From Branchipolynoe longqiensis (lineage: Eukaryota > Annelida > Polychaeta > Phyllodocida > Polynoidae), in the NCBI GenBank assembly GCA_030323885.1, contig CM059199.1, positions 76,480,781 to 76,544,780 of the forward strand: a DNA stretch of 64,000 bases, written 5' to 3'. Below, piece by piece: positions 1 through 25,940 of the stretch. The position numbers and the translations under genes were made by a program. How positions within the stretch are numbered: position 1 is the stretch's first letter; each line of letters begins with the position of its first letter. Below the pieces are notes generated by a model. That model ran no database searches and was not told the origin of the DNA. It was given only the letters and a program-made list of their open reading frames with translations.

Positions 1-40
1 CGCCTGTATTCTGTGTGGATTTGGTTTTACACCCTGTTGG

Positions 41-346
41 CTAAGTTGATGACCTACATATTTCACTGTTGTGTTCCTCCACGGTTAACCCATATACCAG
101 AATGTCGTCTGTCACTCTGCCTATCCCGGGTATATCGCCCATGACACTGTGCATTTCCTGAATGAAAATGTCACTAGCTGTTTCGATGCCAAAAGGTAGA
201 TGGGTGTACCTGTACCGGCCCCATGGAGTATTAAACGTGCACAACAGTGAACTTTCATACTCCAGCTCTATTTGCAAATATGCTGTCATTGCATCTAAAA
301 CTGAGAAATACTGTGCGTTCGCCATTTTGCCAAATAATTCTGTCAA
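41..346 (-). pseudogene. Reverse transcriptase palm fragment (Gypsy)
   Basis: 101 codons carrying the RT core: LPFGIETASDIFIQ followed by VTDDILVYG. The second motif is the catalytic box, normally YxDD or MDD; here the residue two before the aspartate pair is V, and both aspartates remain. The fragment ends in out-of-frame residues towards the left edge. It continues the broken Pol of the element spanning 1-2118. Confidence 0.75.
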
Positions 347-472
347 TAGTTTTAGTTGGGAATGGTCCCCTTTTGATGGCTTTGTTCAACTTTGTCGGAT
401 CCAGACAGATTCTTATCTTATTAGGTTTTTAACAAGTGTTATAGAATTTACCCATTCAGTACGTTCATTTTG

Positions 473-805
473 TTAGACAATTACACCCATCTTTACCATG
501 CACTTTAGTTTGTCATGCGCCTTATTTTGTAACGTGTACGGGATCCTCCTCGGCGGGTCGACAACAGGTTGTACAGATTTGTCAATATGAATAACAACAT
601 TCAATTTTATCAGGCCTAAACCTTGAAAAACATCTTTATATTTGCTTACCAGATCATCGGCTTGCAGGTTGTGGATGTTGTTCGGGGTGGAAATGTTCGT
701 TGGCACACCAGAGTTCACCTCATCAACCCGTGCCAACAGGTTCAACACAACAAAAGCCTGTTTACCCAAAATAGGTTGACAGTCCTGCACCACTTTGAAT
801 GCCAT
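473..805 (-). pseudogene. Protease end and RT N-terminal linker (Gypsy fragment)
   Basis: 110 codons. The first part is the distal protease. The end, from KYKDVFQGLG through a PPRRIPY motif, matches the conserved segment just before the RT palm in Ty3/Gypsy Pol. It is separated from the upstream gag/protease frame by a break between 881 and 805, and from the RT core by a stop near 473, so it is one piece of a broken Pol. Confidence 0.65.
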
Positions 806-880
806 CGATCTCGACCGAAGCCTCGCTGTCGGGAGTGATCCGATGCCCCGAAAATGTTGTGAACGAACACCTGGTGTTCG

Positions 881-1744
881 TCAGCCGCACCAACGCAATC
901 CTGTCAAAGTGTTCCTCGGAAGAACGTTTGCCTCCGATCCTGTGTCGAGCTTGAATTTGACTGGATGACCGTTCACTCGGATGGTCGCATACCAGAGCTT
1001 GGTTTCTTGTTCGGTGTTGCGCTCGATGACACCAACAAACAGATCCGTTGTCAACACATTGACTTCCTCCGGATCTGGGTCTTGTTCGACGTTGTGAGTG
1101 TCGGATTCTTCCACAGTCAACTCATTGACCATGCAAAGTTTGCTCTGGCAAACCTTCCCGAAGTGCCCGCCCTTCTTGCAGGTCACGCAAGTCTTGCCCC
1201 TCGCCGGACAAACTCCACGCTGGTGTTCGTAACCACAGTTTTGACATTGAATCTTGAATTCGCTTGCACCGGTCTTGTTTCCGGCCTTCCAAGATGGCGA
1301 CTTCCAAGATGGCGGCCCAACCAGATGAACCACCGGTGCACCGGTACGAGCCTTTGCATATCTGTTCAGAAATTCGATTTCTTTGACCTCCACGTCTGAT
1401 TTCTTTTCCTCCAACTGGTCAGCACAGAGTTCAGTGAGCTCGCACATGTTGATGCACTTTTCACGTGTGAGATCGGCTGTTTGAAGTATTTTGTTTCTCA
1501 ACATCATGTTCTTGACTCCAGCAACCAAACAATCGCGCAACAGTGATTCTACAATCGGTCCATATTCACAATCTTTCACTCTGTCCCTGAGGGCCGTGAC
1601 ATATGTAGACATATTTTCGCTGGCTTGATTATGTGAGTTGAAACAGTAACATATTATTATTAAATTCAATTTACTGGTACAGTATGGTTGAACTGCCTCC
1701 ATTAACGGCCCAATCTTGTCCTGCTCGGCAAGTGTGATGGCCAT
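881..1744 (-). pseudogene. Gag C-terminal half plus start of protease (Gypsy fragment)
   Basis: An open frame of 287 codons. The C-terminal half has two zinc-knuckle-like clusters, CQNCGYEHQRGVC and CVTCKKGGHFGKVC, which in this family bind genomic RNA. They are followed by an aspartic protease motif, KLDTGSEANVL, so gag and protease are in one frame here. The N-terminal part is capsid-like. Upstream, between about 1870 and 1745, gag-like codons continue but with a stop. The frame ends soon after the protease motif, before the rest of the protease and the RT. Family function is established; inactivity of this copy is inferred from the broken frames. Confidence 0.75.
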
Positions 1745-1940
1745 GTTGGCGAAAACTTTCTGGGCTTCTTCGCCCGTGACGTGAAGGAAGTTGCAGCATT
1801 GCAGTCATACTGTTTTTGTAACTACTCCTGAAGCTGTGACAAATATGTTATATGCTCTGATCCATGTTTTCCAGTTTGATTGTGCGTTGTTGCAGAGGAC
1901 TGGCAGCCTGAGGCCTGCCAGCTTGTTAGCAGGAGGCATT

Positions 1941-1957
1941 GTCCTTATCTGACACCA
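1941..1957 (-). other. Primer binding site, leucine-tRNA-like
   Basis: Read on the - strand, TGGTGTCAGATAAGGAC follows the LTR without a gap. TGGTGTCAG matches the complement of the 3' end of tRNA-Leu as I recall it; the tRNA identity is therefore tentative. Confidence 0.5.
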
Positions 1958-2118
1958 TGTGAAAGTATGACGTCTGAACACTTTGTCTTCTGGATACTGA
2001 ATGCTTTATTCACCATCCAGGGGCCTGAACCGCCGGCGCCCGTACCTCTGACATCATCTCATTTACATACTCCTTTGTTCTCCACTCGTGCCTTGATGTC
2101 TTTTACGCATATATTACA
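1958..2118 (-). repeat. 5' LTR (161 bp) of the decayed Gypsy element
   Basis: Bounded by TGTGAAAG at 1958 and ATATTACA at 2118, so it has TG..CA ends. On the - strand it contains AATAAA (near 2005-2010). It lies directly upstream of the primer site and gag. The second LTR is outside the window, so the bounds rest on the TG..CA ends and the adjacent primer site. Confidence 0.6.
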
Positions 2119-2411
2119 GTGACCAGCCGATGACTTAGTGCCTGGGGGAGTAGATGAATCTTCTGGCTTATTATAGTTGTATACATCATCATCATCATGC
2201 TGTCGGTCGCGATGCGACAAAGACTGCTGTAATTACTTGACTGTCACTCTCCATTTAGCTCTCTGCTGTGAGAGTGATGTCCATGAGTCAGTCTTAATGT
2301 CTCTCAGCTTCAGGTTTCTCTTGATGGTATCCTTGAACCGGGGACGAGGGCGCTCTCTCTTTCTGTAACCAGAAGATAGTTGAGTGCTTATACGGCATAT
2401 ATATTTGTTTG
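2119..2411. other. Unassigned interval between the LTR and a SINE
   Basis: No gene is visible. A short CAT triplet run sits near 2185-2200. The stretch 2255-2360 looks like an old repeat remnant, but I could not assign it to a family. Confidence 0.4.
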
Positions 2412-2705
2412 TTTGTTGTTTTACGTCCTAGCAACATCTAACATCATATCAGGACGGGTACCGACTTGTAACAGTGTGCACTCATGGTGACTTTATAGTG
2501 CTGTCCCACTGGGAAACCAGGCCGCCGGCACCATGACCTGGTATCCCACTCAGTCACATTATCCTGACACTGAGCACACCAGTCCTTGCCCTGTCCTAAT
2601 AATGCCGAGCGCCAAGCTAGGAAGCGATAAGTATTAATTTTGTTACCTCATTGGTTTGACTCGAACAGGGTTCGAACCCACGACCCCACGATCTACCAGC
2701 ACGGG
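2412..2705 (-). mobile_element. tRNA-derived SINE, family 1
   Basis: Reverse orientation. It shares the family layout seen many times in this window: a tRNA-like head with a GGTTCGAA-type B box, the linker GTCGAGTCAAACCAATGACTT, a central block containing GGGCAGCACTATAAAGT, and the tail GACCTTAGATGTTGCCAGGAC. Just beyond its head, a 22-base inverted copy of the B-box area (2690-2725) gives a small palindrome. Confidence 0.75.
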
Positions 2706-2886
2706 AGTCGTGCTGGTAGATCGTGGGGTCCATTCTGTGAATAAAAATATAAATAACAACGGTGATTATTATTTCATAACCCGGAATAAAAGTTCTCCAG
2801 TTGAGTCACTGGATCGGATTTATTAATAATTTCGCCAGCGCCGCGCGGTGATTCGTTGGCCGGGCGAGCGCCTGGCGTCGGGCGAG

Positions 2887-2894
2887 TATATAAG
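2887..2894 (+). promoter_or_regulatory. TATA box of the alpha-tubulin gene
   Basis: TATATAAG lies 34 bases before an initiator-like CTCAACT (A at 2921) and 102 bases before the start codon. The surrounding sequence is GC-rich, in contrast to the AT-rich flanks. Confidence 0.75.
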
Positions 2895-2920
2895 GCCGGG
2901 CGCCGGCACGGCCCGCACTC

Positions 2921-2988
2921 AACTACACACGAAGACACATCACGTCCGACGGTATATTTCACGCAGTCATCTCCCATTAACCTTCAAC

Positions 2989-2991
<3 letters not shown>
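2921..2991 (+). other. Alpha-tubulin exon 1: 5' UTR and start codon
   Basis: The ATG at 2989-2991 is followed at once by the donor GTGAGT (2992). Only the initiator methionine is encoded in this exon. The 5' end at 2921 is inferred from the distance to the TATA box. Confidence 0.85.
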
Positions 2992-19373
<16,382 letters not shown>

Positions 19374-19516
19374 ATGCTCTTGTCATCTGAATTCATCGAT
19401 CACCGAAAACACCAGAAATGTTGGATAATGACATTTAATTAGAATTAAACACACCAAGGTAGCTAGTCCTCACAATGCCTGCGCAAACGTGGTCTCACAC
19501 AGCGGAAATGTGTCTG

Positions 19517-19522
19517 AATAAA
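19517..19522 (+). terminator. Alpha-tubulin polyadenylation signal
   Basis: AATAAA 144 bases after the stop codon; cleavage is expected 10-30 bases later. Confidence 0.75.
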
Positions 19523-19838
19523 TGGCATTATTTTAATTAAATGTCTTACTGGTTTTCATTTGTTTTTAAAGTCTTTGTTAAACTTGTAAAGAATGGAGCA
19601 AAGAAGTTAAGCTAGTTTCGGGTTAGTCAAGGACGACACTGCAAAGTGCATGTATTTAATTTAGCCTCATATTATTAATATACATCTATTTGAAATCAAC
19701 TTTTTTAGGTCGTGTCGTGTTACATTAGTTGTAAATGACCTGATTAACTGATTTCTAAAGGTTGAAGTTTCATAATCTGATGGTTTTTAGTTTAATCCAT
19801 ATTTTTAGAATAAATGTATTCCATGGATTGTAAGCTAG

Positions 19839-20171
19839 TGTAATGGCCCACGGCCCTCCGACTCTCTCGCTCACACGGAAGAACACCAAGATTCAATAGA
19901 GTGTACGCTTCACCTTTGGTTTATTGAACCATCTGCTCTCCGCGGCGTCAGTAGTTGTCTGACCCGCCCCCTGACTCGCCAGATCCCACATCGACTCTAT
20001 AGGTGTGTGTGGGGGGGTGGGTCAACCACACGCAGTAGAGGTCAGCCCAGTTGGGGTCTGACCGGTGGTGACCCGTGCCGCCACCTAGCGCAGTGTAATG
20101 GTACTGCGCTGATGGCGCCGTAGTCCCCGCTGCTACCACGTGATAGTAGAGCTCATGTTCAGACTACTACA
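19839..20171 (-). repeat. 3' LTR of the 13.9-kb element
   Basis: Same length as the other LTR; four visible substitutions, all transitions (near 20080, 20115, 20125 and 20139 relative to the partner). Confidence 0.93.
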
Positions 20172-20183
20172 CTGCCCCCCTCA
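20172..20183 (-). other. Polypurine tract
   Basis: TGAGGGGGGCAG on the - strand, abutting the 3' LTR; this is the expected plus-strand DNA primer. Confidence 0.8.
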
Positions 20184-21551
20184 GAGTCTCACCGGTTGCA
20201 GAATGCCAACCGATGAGAATCGAGAAATGATAGAAGTCAACATGAGAACTAACTTGAAAGGGAGAGAAGCCTTACAAAGCTATGTATCCTTATGCGCAAT
20301 TCCTAGACCTGCCTGCAGCAAAATAGCGATGCGAATCTAGCTAGCTGCAAGGCAAACATGTCATCAATCTAGGTGAAGAAAGAGTCTTTAAATGCGTCGC
20401 ACAAAAACGACCTCTCCCAGCCTCTATGTAGTTAGTGTATAGAATGTTTTTTGCTGGGAGAGAGTTCATACCCCACAAGTGGAACCCCCTCAACAGAAGG
20501 AAGCAGGGAACTGCTCAGTCCACCCCCCCCACCGCCCCCACATCTCAGGAGAACCGTTAGCGGGGCGCTCCTCCTTCTGCGCGGAGCGGCTCCTCTTCGA
20601 GCTTCCTCAGTCCGTCCTTCTTGTGCCCGCGTCGCCTGGCCAGTAGATCACAGACGGTATTACACCGCGGACACGTCCAGCAGTCGCACCCAGGACCCGC
20701 CACGCTCGGTGACCCGCTCCGGTGCAGAGTGCATGAAAGTAGAAGGGCGGTGTTACTTATAACAATTGAGAAAGTCTCCGCAGATACAACGTTCGGTATG
20801 CAATACATTTCATAAGAAGCACTGGGTGCCAGCAAGAACCCGGCCTCCTACAAAGCAAATTACACCCATGTGCATCCTCAACTGATCAAACAGGAGCCGA
20901 TGCACACGCCGTCTTTCATGTTCTGCCAGAAGCGCTTACTATAGCAGTAATTTCAAATTAAAGAATGCAGTTTTAAAACAAGAGCCAGGGCGACACCGCA
21001 TAGGAAAATCTTTTAGTGTGAAATGTACAGTGTCAACCCACCAACTCCCACACCATTGACCACCTCGTTCCACCGAGATAAATTTAGACGATCATGTTTC
21101 CTAATAGTGTGGAAAAAGGAAGTCAAAACGGGGTGAAAGTTGAGGAATATAAGAAAATAATTAAATGTATATAAGAAAATTATTTCCGACTCCTACTGCA
21201 AAAAAAACCGCAGAACACAAGTAGCTAGGTCCTCCAATCGGGAGAAACTAAGCTCTTCACCACAACATATTACATCAACAATCGCACTGCAAAGAAAAAG
21301 AATCATATTTAGATTAAGCAGTACGACATGCTAATTACATCGTGGCTATCAATGTAAAAAAAAACATCAAATATATATATCATATTCACAAACATGCATA
21401 TATACAAGGCGGTATCCACCCCCATCAGGGAGATGAAATATCAAAAATTCTCTATTTATTATCAAAGTATATGTATATATATATTAATAAAAAAACTAAA
21501 AATTAATCACCGCCACAGGGGCGCTGGTCTTTCAATTACCCCCGCGTGACA
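20184..21551 (-). other. Long 3' non-coding region of the 13.9-kb element
   Basis: About 1.4 kb with no frame of note on the - strand between the third gene and the polypurine tract. Part is AT-rich (21100-21500). Confidence 0.6.
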
Positions 21552-21836
21552 CCCAAAATCCCTCGGACAGGGCATGCACTGACTACCTGCACGAGCAGTC
21601 AGTCACTGCTAGCCTTAACTGCCACCTGTCATCTGATTGTCACGTTCAATCCAGAATCCCTCGGACGAGAGAGATCAACAGCTAACCGCATTACCAGCCC
21701 ACTATTGCTCATCACCCCGTCACCTGTCATCTGAATTTTCCGACGAGACGTCCAAAATCCCTCGACCAGGAGGGAGCAACACCTAACTGCGCGAGCAGCT
21801 AGTCATCGCTCACCTTCCCGCTACTTGTCATCTGGA
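21552..21836 (+). repeat. Three diverged ~100-bp repeats at the 3' end of the third gene
   Basis: CCAAAATCCCTCGGAC ... CACCTGTCATCTGA at 21552, 21651 and 21752. The third copy encodes the last residues and stop of the 1039-codon frame. Confidence 0.65.
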
Positions 21837-24800
21837 CATCCCCGTCTACATCAAGGGGAGCACTCGCTGCGCGACTAAGCAGGGTCCGATGCGCCGTAGC
21901 AGCAGCAGACACCAAACTAGCAGGCAGACCGTGCAACCGATCCTCAATGCTGAAGCTAGTTAAATCTAAGGATCTCAGCGATCCATCCCAGCTTCTGAAG
22001 TCTCGGCGGAAAGCGGCATGAAAGGTCATATCGATATCATTTATGACCTCAGCCTGCCGAGCCCTCTGCTCGCGCGATGCCTCCAACTTGCGCTCGACAA
22101 TCTTTTTGTCCTCGACCACACAGTCAAAGTCCGCACCGCGCCTACCCTCAGCCTGGCGTACCAGAGTATCCTGAGTCTGCGCCACAACCGCGTCAAAGCC
22201 CTCAATGAAGGCTTTGACCAGGCCGTTGACCGACTCAGTGATCTTTGACGTCACGTCCGAACGATTCGCCTCGCAGAGCCGCTGCGTTATGCCGTCCAGC
22301 GCGAGTACAATACCGTGGTCAGCTACCGGGGGCATCGCTACCACCGGCCGCACGACCACAGGACTCGCAGCAGGACAGGCAACCACCGCAGCAGTCCCTA
22401 CCGGCTCCATCACCTGGCTCCCTGACGCCGCCAACTGAGAGGCGGATCCCGCAGCGGCCGTCACCCGACGCCGCGGAACCTGACCCAATGACACCGGCTG
22501 AGAAACCGATGCCACCTGGACTGTCGCCGCCGGAGCCGGACCACGTGCCACCACCGCACTTAACGTGTCGGGTGGCTGCACCGCTGCCAACTTCCGGCGC
22601 TTGCGACGCCGCCCCTTACCACTCTCCTCCACTCCAGCCCCGGCTGTGACTGGCAACTCAGGCCAATCCTTCACGCCCTGAGCTGACGATGGAGGTGGCG
22701 GCGGTGGAGGTGGAGGTGGAGAGGCCGACCTGTCTGACCCCTGATTCCGCTCCAAATTGATAGCAGACCTACCATGAAGCGATACCAGAGACGAGGTGCG
22801 CTTCCCTCTCCCCTTACCCCGGCCGACCTTAGGTTGCCGACCAGAGTCTACTGCGCCACCTACCGCGCCCGGCCGCAGTACCTCCCTCTTCCGAGCCACC
22901 GCCCCACGACCTCTTCCCCGTCTCGCCGAAGATGCCCCGCGACCGGTTATAAACCGTTCGCGACGCAGCTCCGCCGACCCTCTGTCATAGAGGTGCAAGG
23001 CGATCAACCTGTGCTGCCGTGGCAACGCAAGCGTCTCCTTACCTAGGTAGAAGTCTGGGCGCTGCTTATTTGTGAAGGTCACTGCGCGCCGTGACTTGGA
23101 GTCAGGATTCCACTGAATCTCACTGAGCCCCGCCACTACGTCGTCCATCATCCGACCGTGGCCCTCCATGAGGTGCGTGATCATCACACCGCGGCGCCTC
23201 GTTGCGAAGTATTGTCCAGTCGTTTTAAACGAAGGACACCCCTCACAACCCGTCACCGCGTTGAATGGACGCACACATCTCCATAGAGGCGCGGTGTGCA
23301 GATGCTCCTCACAAATGTGACGAGCCAAATGCGACCACCGCAGAAACAGCTTGGGGAATCGCCTATGTCCGACTCGGTGCACCTCACAGAACAGGCAAGC
23401 CTGTCCCGGACGGAACACCCTTCGAACATAGCCGAGACACGCCAGTTCCTGTTTCGTGTAGCCCTCCCGCTCCGCTGGAAAAGATAGCGAGCGGAACAAC
23501 AAGTTCACCCACTGGCTATACCACCTCAACGGAGTGACTGGCTCACTCTCGGGCTCTGCCCAGCCCTCATCGTCGGAGACCTCATACTCCCCGTCGACAT
23601 CATAAGGCCGGACAATCTGCCTATACCCCCTCTGCCACGTCGAATAGTCCCTCAGACTACGTGGCTCGTCGAACGGATCGTGCCAAAGCCGCGACAGAGA
23701 CGACTCCGTCAAGCCCGCCACGTTCCCAGAAAGGAAACGCGCAAGCTTAACGGGCCCCCCCCTACGCGACCGGACAATCCACTCGGACGATGGAAGCGGG
23801 TCCTCGGCAATCTCATACCCGAGCTCAACCCCAAACTGACCGTGATTCCGCCAACAGGCGATCATGGACGCTACTCGCCCAGTCGCAGTCCCAGTCACTC
23901 CTCCCGATGCCCCAGGTTGTCCCGATGGAACAACCCCGGCAGCAGAGGCGACCGACTCCGACGAGCATTCGCGACCCGACCCACCTGAGGCTGGAGTCAC
24001 CACGACGTCCAGGTCTATTGGTACGTCCCGCAGTGATCCATCGCTATTCCGATAGCGATAATCCTGCGATCCGTACGACACCTTAGGCGATATCTCCGCC
24101 TTCTCCTCCACAGGCTGAGAACCAGTGTCACGCAGTATGGAAGCCTTTGCTTTCCGCACCGCAGTTCTCACCTGCGCCTCCGATAGAGCTACGGCACCTG
24201 TGGAAGGGGCAGGAGGCCTTGGCTGCTCACCGCCCACAACCGGGGTAGATAACACCGGGTCTACGTCCATCGCACCCCCAGAACCTCCCCCTGCTATCCG
24301 CCCGCTGTCATGAGGAGCCAGAACCAGCTGCCCAGAGGCGCTAGTCCCTACTACCCCAGAGCTCACGGGCGTATCCGCAAGAGGTCGGCCAGCAACCGCG
24401 GCTGGTGGTACCATCTGGCGTGAACCAGACGAACCACCGCCGAGAGACTGGGCCACCCCCCCATCAGCTGGGCTAAGGGAGAATGGATCCGTTCGGGATG
24501 AACACGCTGACCCGACTGTCATCGCCTGATCGGCCTGCCACGCTCTAAAGCGTGCCAGCTCGTCAGAACTAACCGTCGTCCGATCAGCCACTACCCTAGA
24601 GGACACGCGCTGCGGTGTCAACAGCACCTCAGGAGAGCGCAGCGACAGGCCAGCAACCCCTAATGGAGAAACTGACCCGACATCCGCACCTCTCCGAGGA
24701 CCTCTGGACACCGTCAACACGGGCGACAGCAGCGGGCTAGACAGCGATGGAGACATTGCTAAGGCAACCGTCCCACCGCCTAAAGGTCTAATCGTGCCTA

Positions 24801-24918
24801 AACACGATACATCCCCGCTGTCGCTACCCTCAACCTCTGCAAAGAGACGATCGAGAGAAGTGTCAGCCTCGGCCTCCCGTAAAGGGGAGCCGGGCGAAGC
24901 TAACTCATCGTCGGCCAT
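21799..24918 (-). CDS. Third gene of the 13.9-kb element (1039 codons), unrecognised, C2H2-like zinc fingers
   Basis: I do not recognise the family. Residues 1-330 are low complexity (G, S, V, P, A). About 345-500 is a folded-looking W/Y-rich stretch (LWHDPFDEPRSLRDYSTWQ). Residues 508-539 form CLFC...H..AR H...H and 558-587 form CEGC...H....H, two C2H2-like fingers. Then come RG and K/R-rich segments, 11 prolines near 734, a nuclear-localisation-like GKGRRRKRRK near 768, and a C-terminal coiled coil (VVEDKKIVERKLEASREQ). I see no signal peptide or membrane span, so it does not look like an envelope gene. Its position after pol matches where envelope or accessory genes sit. The unbroken length argues for selection. 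Confidence 0.8.
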   Translation of the reverse strand: MADDELASPGSPLREAEADTSLDRLFAEVEGSDSGDVSCLGTIRPLGGGTVALAMSPSLSSPLLSPVLTVSRGPRRGADVGSVSPLGVAGLSLRSPEVLLTPQRVSSRVVADRTTVSSDELARFRAWQADQAMTVGSACSSRTDPFSLSPADGGVAQSLGGGSSGSRQMVPPAAVAGRPLADTPVSSGVVGTSASGQLVLAPHDSGRIAGGGSGGAMDVDPVLSTPVVGGEQPRPPAPSTGAVALSEAQVRTAVRKAKASILRDTGSQPVEEKAEISPKVSYGSQDYRYRNSDGSLRDVPIDLDVVVTPASGGSGRECSSESVASAAGVVPSGQPGASGGVTGTATGRVASMIACWRNHGQFGVELGYEIAEDPLPSSEWIVRSRRGGPVKLARFLSGNVAGLTESSLSRLWHDPFDEPRSLRDYSTWQRGYRQIVRPYDVDGEYEVSDDEGWAEPESEPVTPLRWYSQWVNLLFRSLSFPAEREGYTKQELACLGYVRRVFRPGQACLFCEVHRVGHRRFPKLFLRWSHLARHICEEHLHTAPLWRCVRPFNAVTGCEGCPSFKTTGQYFATRRRGVMITHLMEGHGRMMDDVVAGLSEIQWNPDSKSRRAVTFTNKQRPDFYLGKETLALPRQHRLIALHLYDRGSAELRRERFITGRGASSARRGRGRGAVARKREVLRPGAVGGAVDSGRQPKVGRGKGRGKRTSSLVSLHGRSAINLERNQGSDRSASPPPPPPPPPPSSAQGVKDWPELPVTAGAGVEESGKGRRRKRRKLAAVQPPDTLSAVVARGPAPAATVQVASVSQPVSLGQVPRRRVTAAAGSASQLAASGSQVMEPVGTAAVVACPAASPVVVRPVVAMPPVADHGIVLALDGITQRLCEANRSDVTSKITESVNGLVKAFIEGFDAVVAQTQDTLVRQAEGRRGADFDCVVEDKKIVERKLEASREQRARQAEVINDIDMTFHAAFRRDFRSWDGSLRSLDLTSFSIEDRLHGLPASLVSAAATAHRTLLSRAASAPLDVDGDVQMTSSGKVSDD

Positions 24919-25940
24919 GACAGAAACACGACGAACTGCGCAGGCAGCTCAGCCGTGTCTCCCTCACCACCAACGATCGCCGCACACGCTGTGTCCGGCC
25001 TGTGCGCCTAAACGCACAGACAAACACAGACGTGGCCGGCCTTGCAATACTCTATGTACAAATGGACAACTTAAACACAATACAGAGTATGCGTGAGATG
25101 GGTAACTGTACAAGAACAAAAACACCCACCTCGTCCGCCGGCAGCCGGTAGAGTGAATAACTCCACGTGCTCCCTCGCAGTACTGCAGAGTCCAGCCGAC
25201 GAACCAACCAGAGAGCGCTTACCTCACTCGCGAAACACCAGGTTCGCCACCGGTACACCCCGCGCGACCTACATAGGAACCAATCAAATCACCCGACGGC
25301 GGCACTCCCCCGGCCCCGCAGTACCGCTGACGTCACCGCACCACGTGGCCCCGGAGAATCCCCCCCCCGCAGTCATTGCAGAATGTCGGCGTGACCTAGT
25401 TAGCTCTACCACGTGGCCCGCCAGCCATTGCACAATACCGAGCCACCCCCGGCAACAGGTCCCCGCCACTCACGCAGTGCCCAATAACAACAAACCGCAC
25501 TGCGTAGCGTCAACAACCCCTCGCCCGGTTACACGCACATGCTATAAGTGGCTCAGATACGCCCAACTGCACAGTATAACCAGCTACGAACCCATGCCCG
25601 CAGCACACATAAACACTCCCCGCGGCACCTATAGCCATACGCAGTACGCCCCGTCAACTACCCCACGCGTTACCCAAGAAATAGCAGATAATCAACACAC
25701 GGCTTAGGCAGAGGCATTACGCAGAACAGTAGTAACTGCGCCCATTCATTGGCGCCCCCGGGGCCCCCGGTCTTTCCCTACTACCCTCAAAATAACTGCG
25801 TAGGAAAGTTTAACTGAACATATGTACTGCGTAACTCGTTGTGTGACAGGGATCAGCGTATCTTATGTACAACCAACCCCTGGAGACCAGACAACACCAG
25901 GGTGGAGTAGCCTAATACCTACTACCCCACCCCATACCAG
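24919..25940 (-). other. Kilobase between pol and the third gene
   Basis: No long - strand frame. The + strand frames here are low-complexity Pro/Thr-rich shadows. It could hold a branch point and acceptor for a subgenomic mRNA; GCGCAG (acceptor after 24936) is in phase with the leader donor. Confidence 0.45.

Larger units (their letters stand above)
1..2118 (-). mobile_element. Ty3/Gypsy LTR retrotransposon, 5' part, cut by the window edge
   Basis: On the - strand the order is 5' LTR (2118-1958), primer site (1957-1941), gag, protease, then reverse transcriptase, running off the left edge. The frames are interrupted by shifts and stops, so this copy is dead. Gag starts near 1870 in a frame with a stop and continues as the open part at 1744. 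The order gag-PR-RT with CCHC knuckles is that of Ty3/Gypsy elements. RNase H, integrase and the 3' LTR would lie left of base 1 and are not seen. Confidence 0.8.

Noticed and set aside
22018..24086. Many Pro/Arg-rich frames on the + strand
   Set aside because: Shadows of the GC-rich 1039-codon gene on the other strand.
21799..24918. Envelope gene by position
   Set aside because: No signal peptide, membrane span or furin-like site seen; the Cys/His clusters look like zinc fingers instead.
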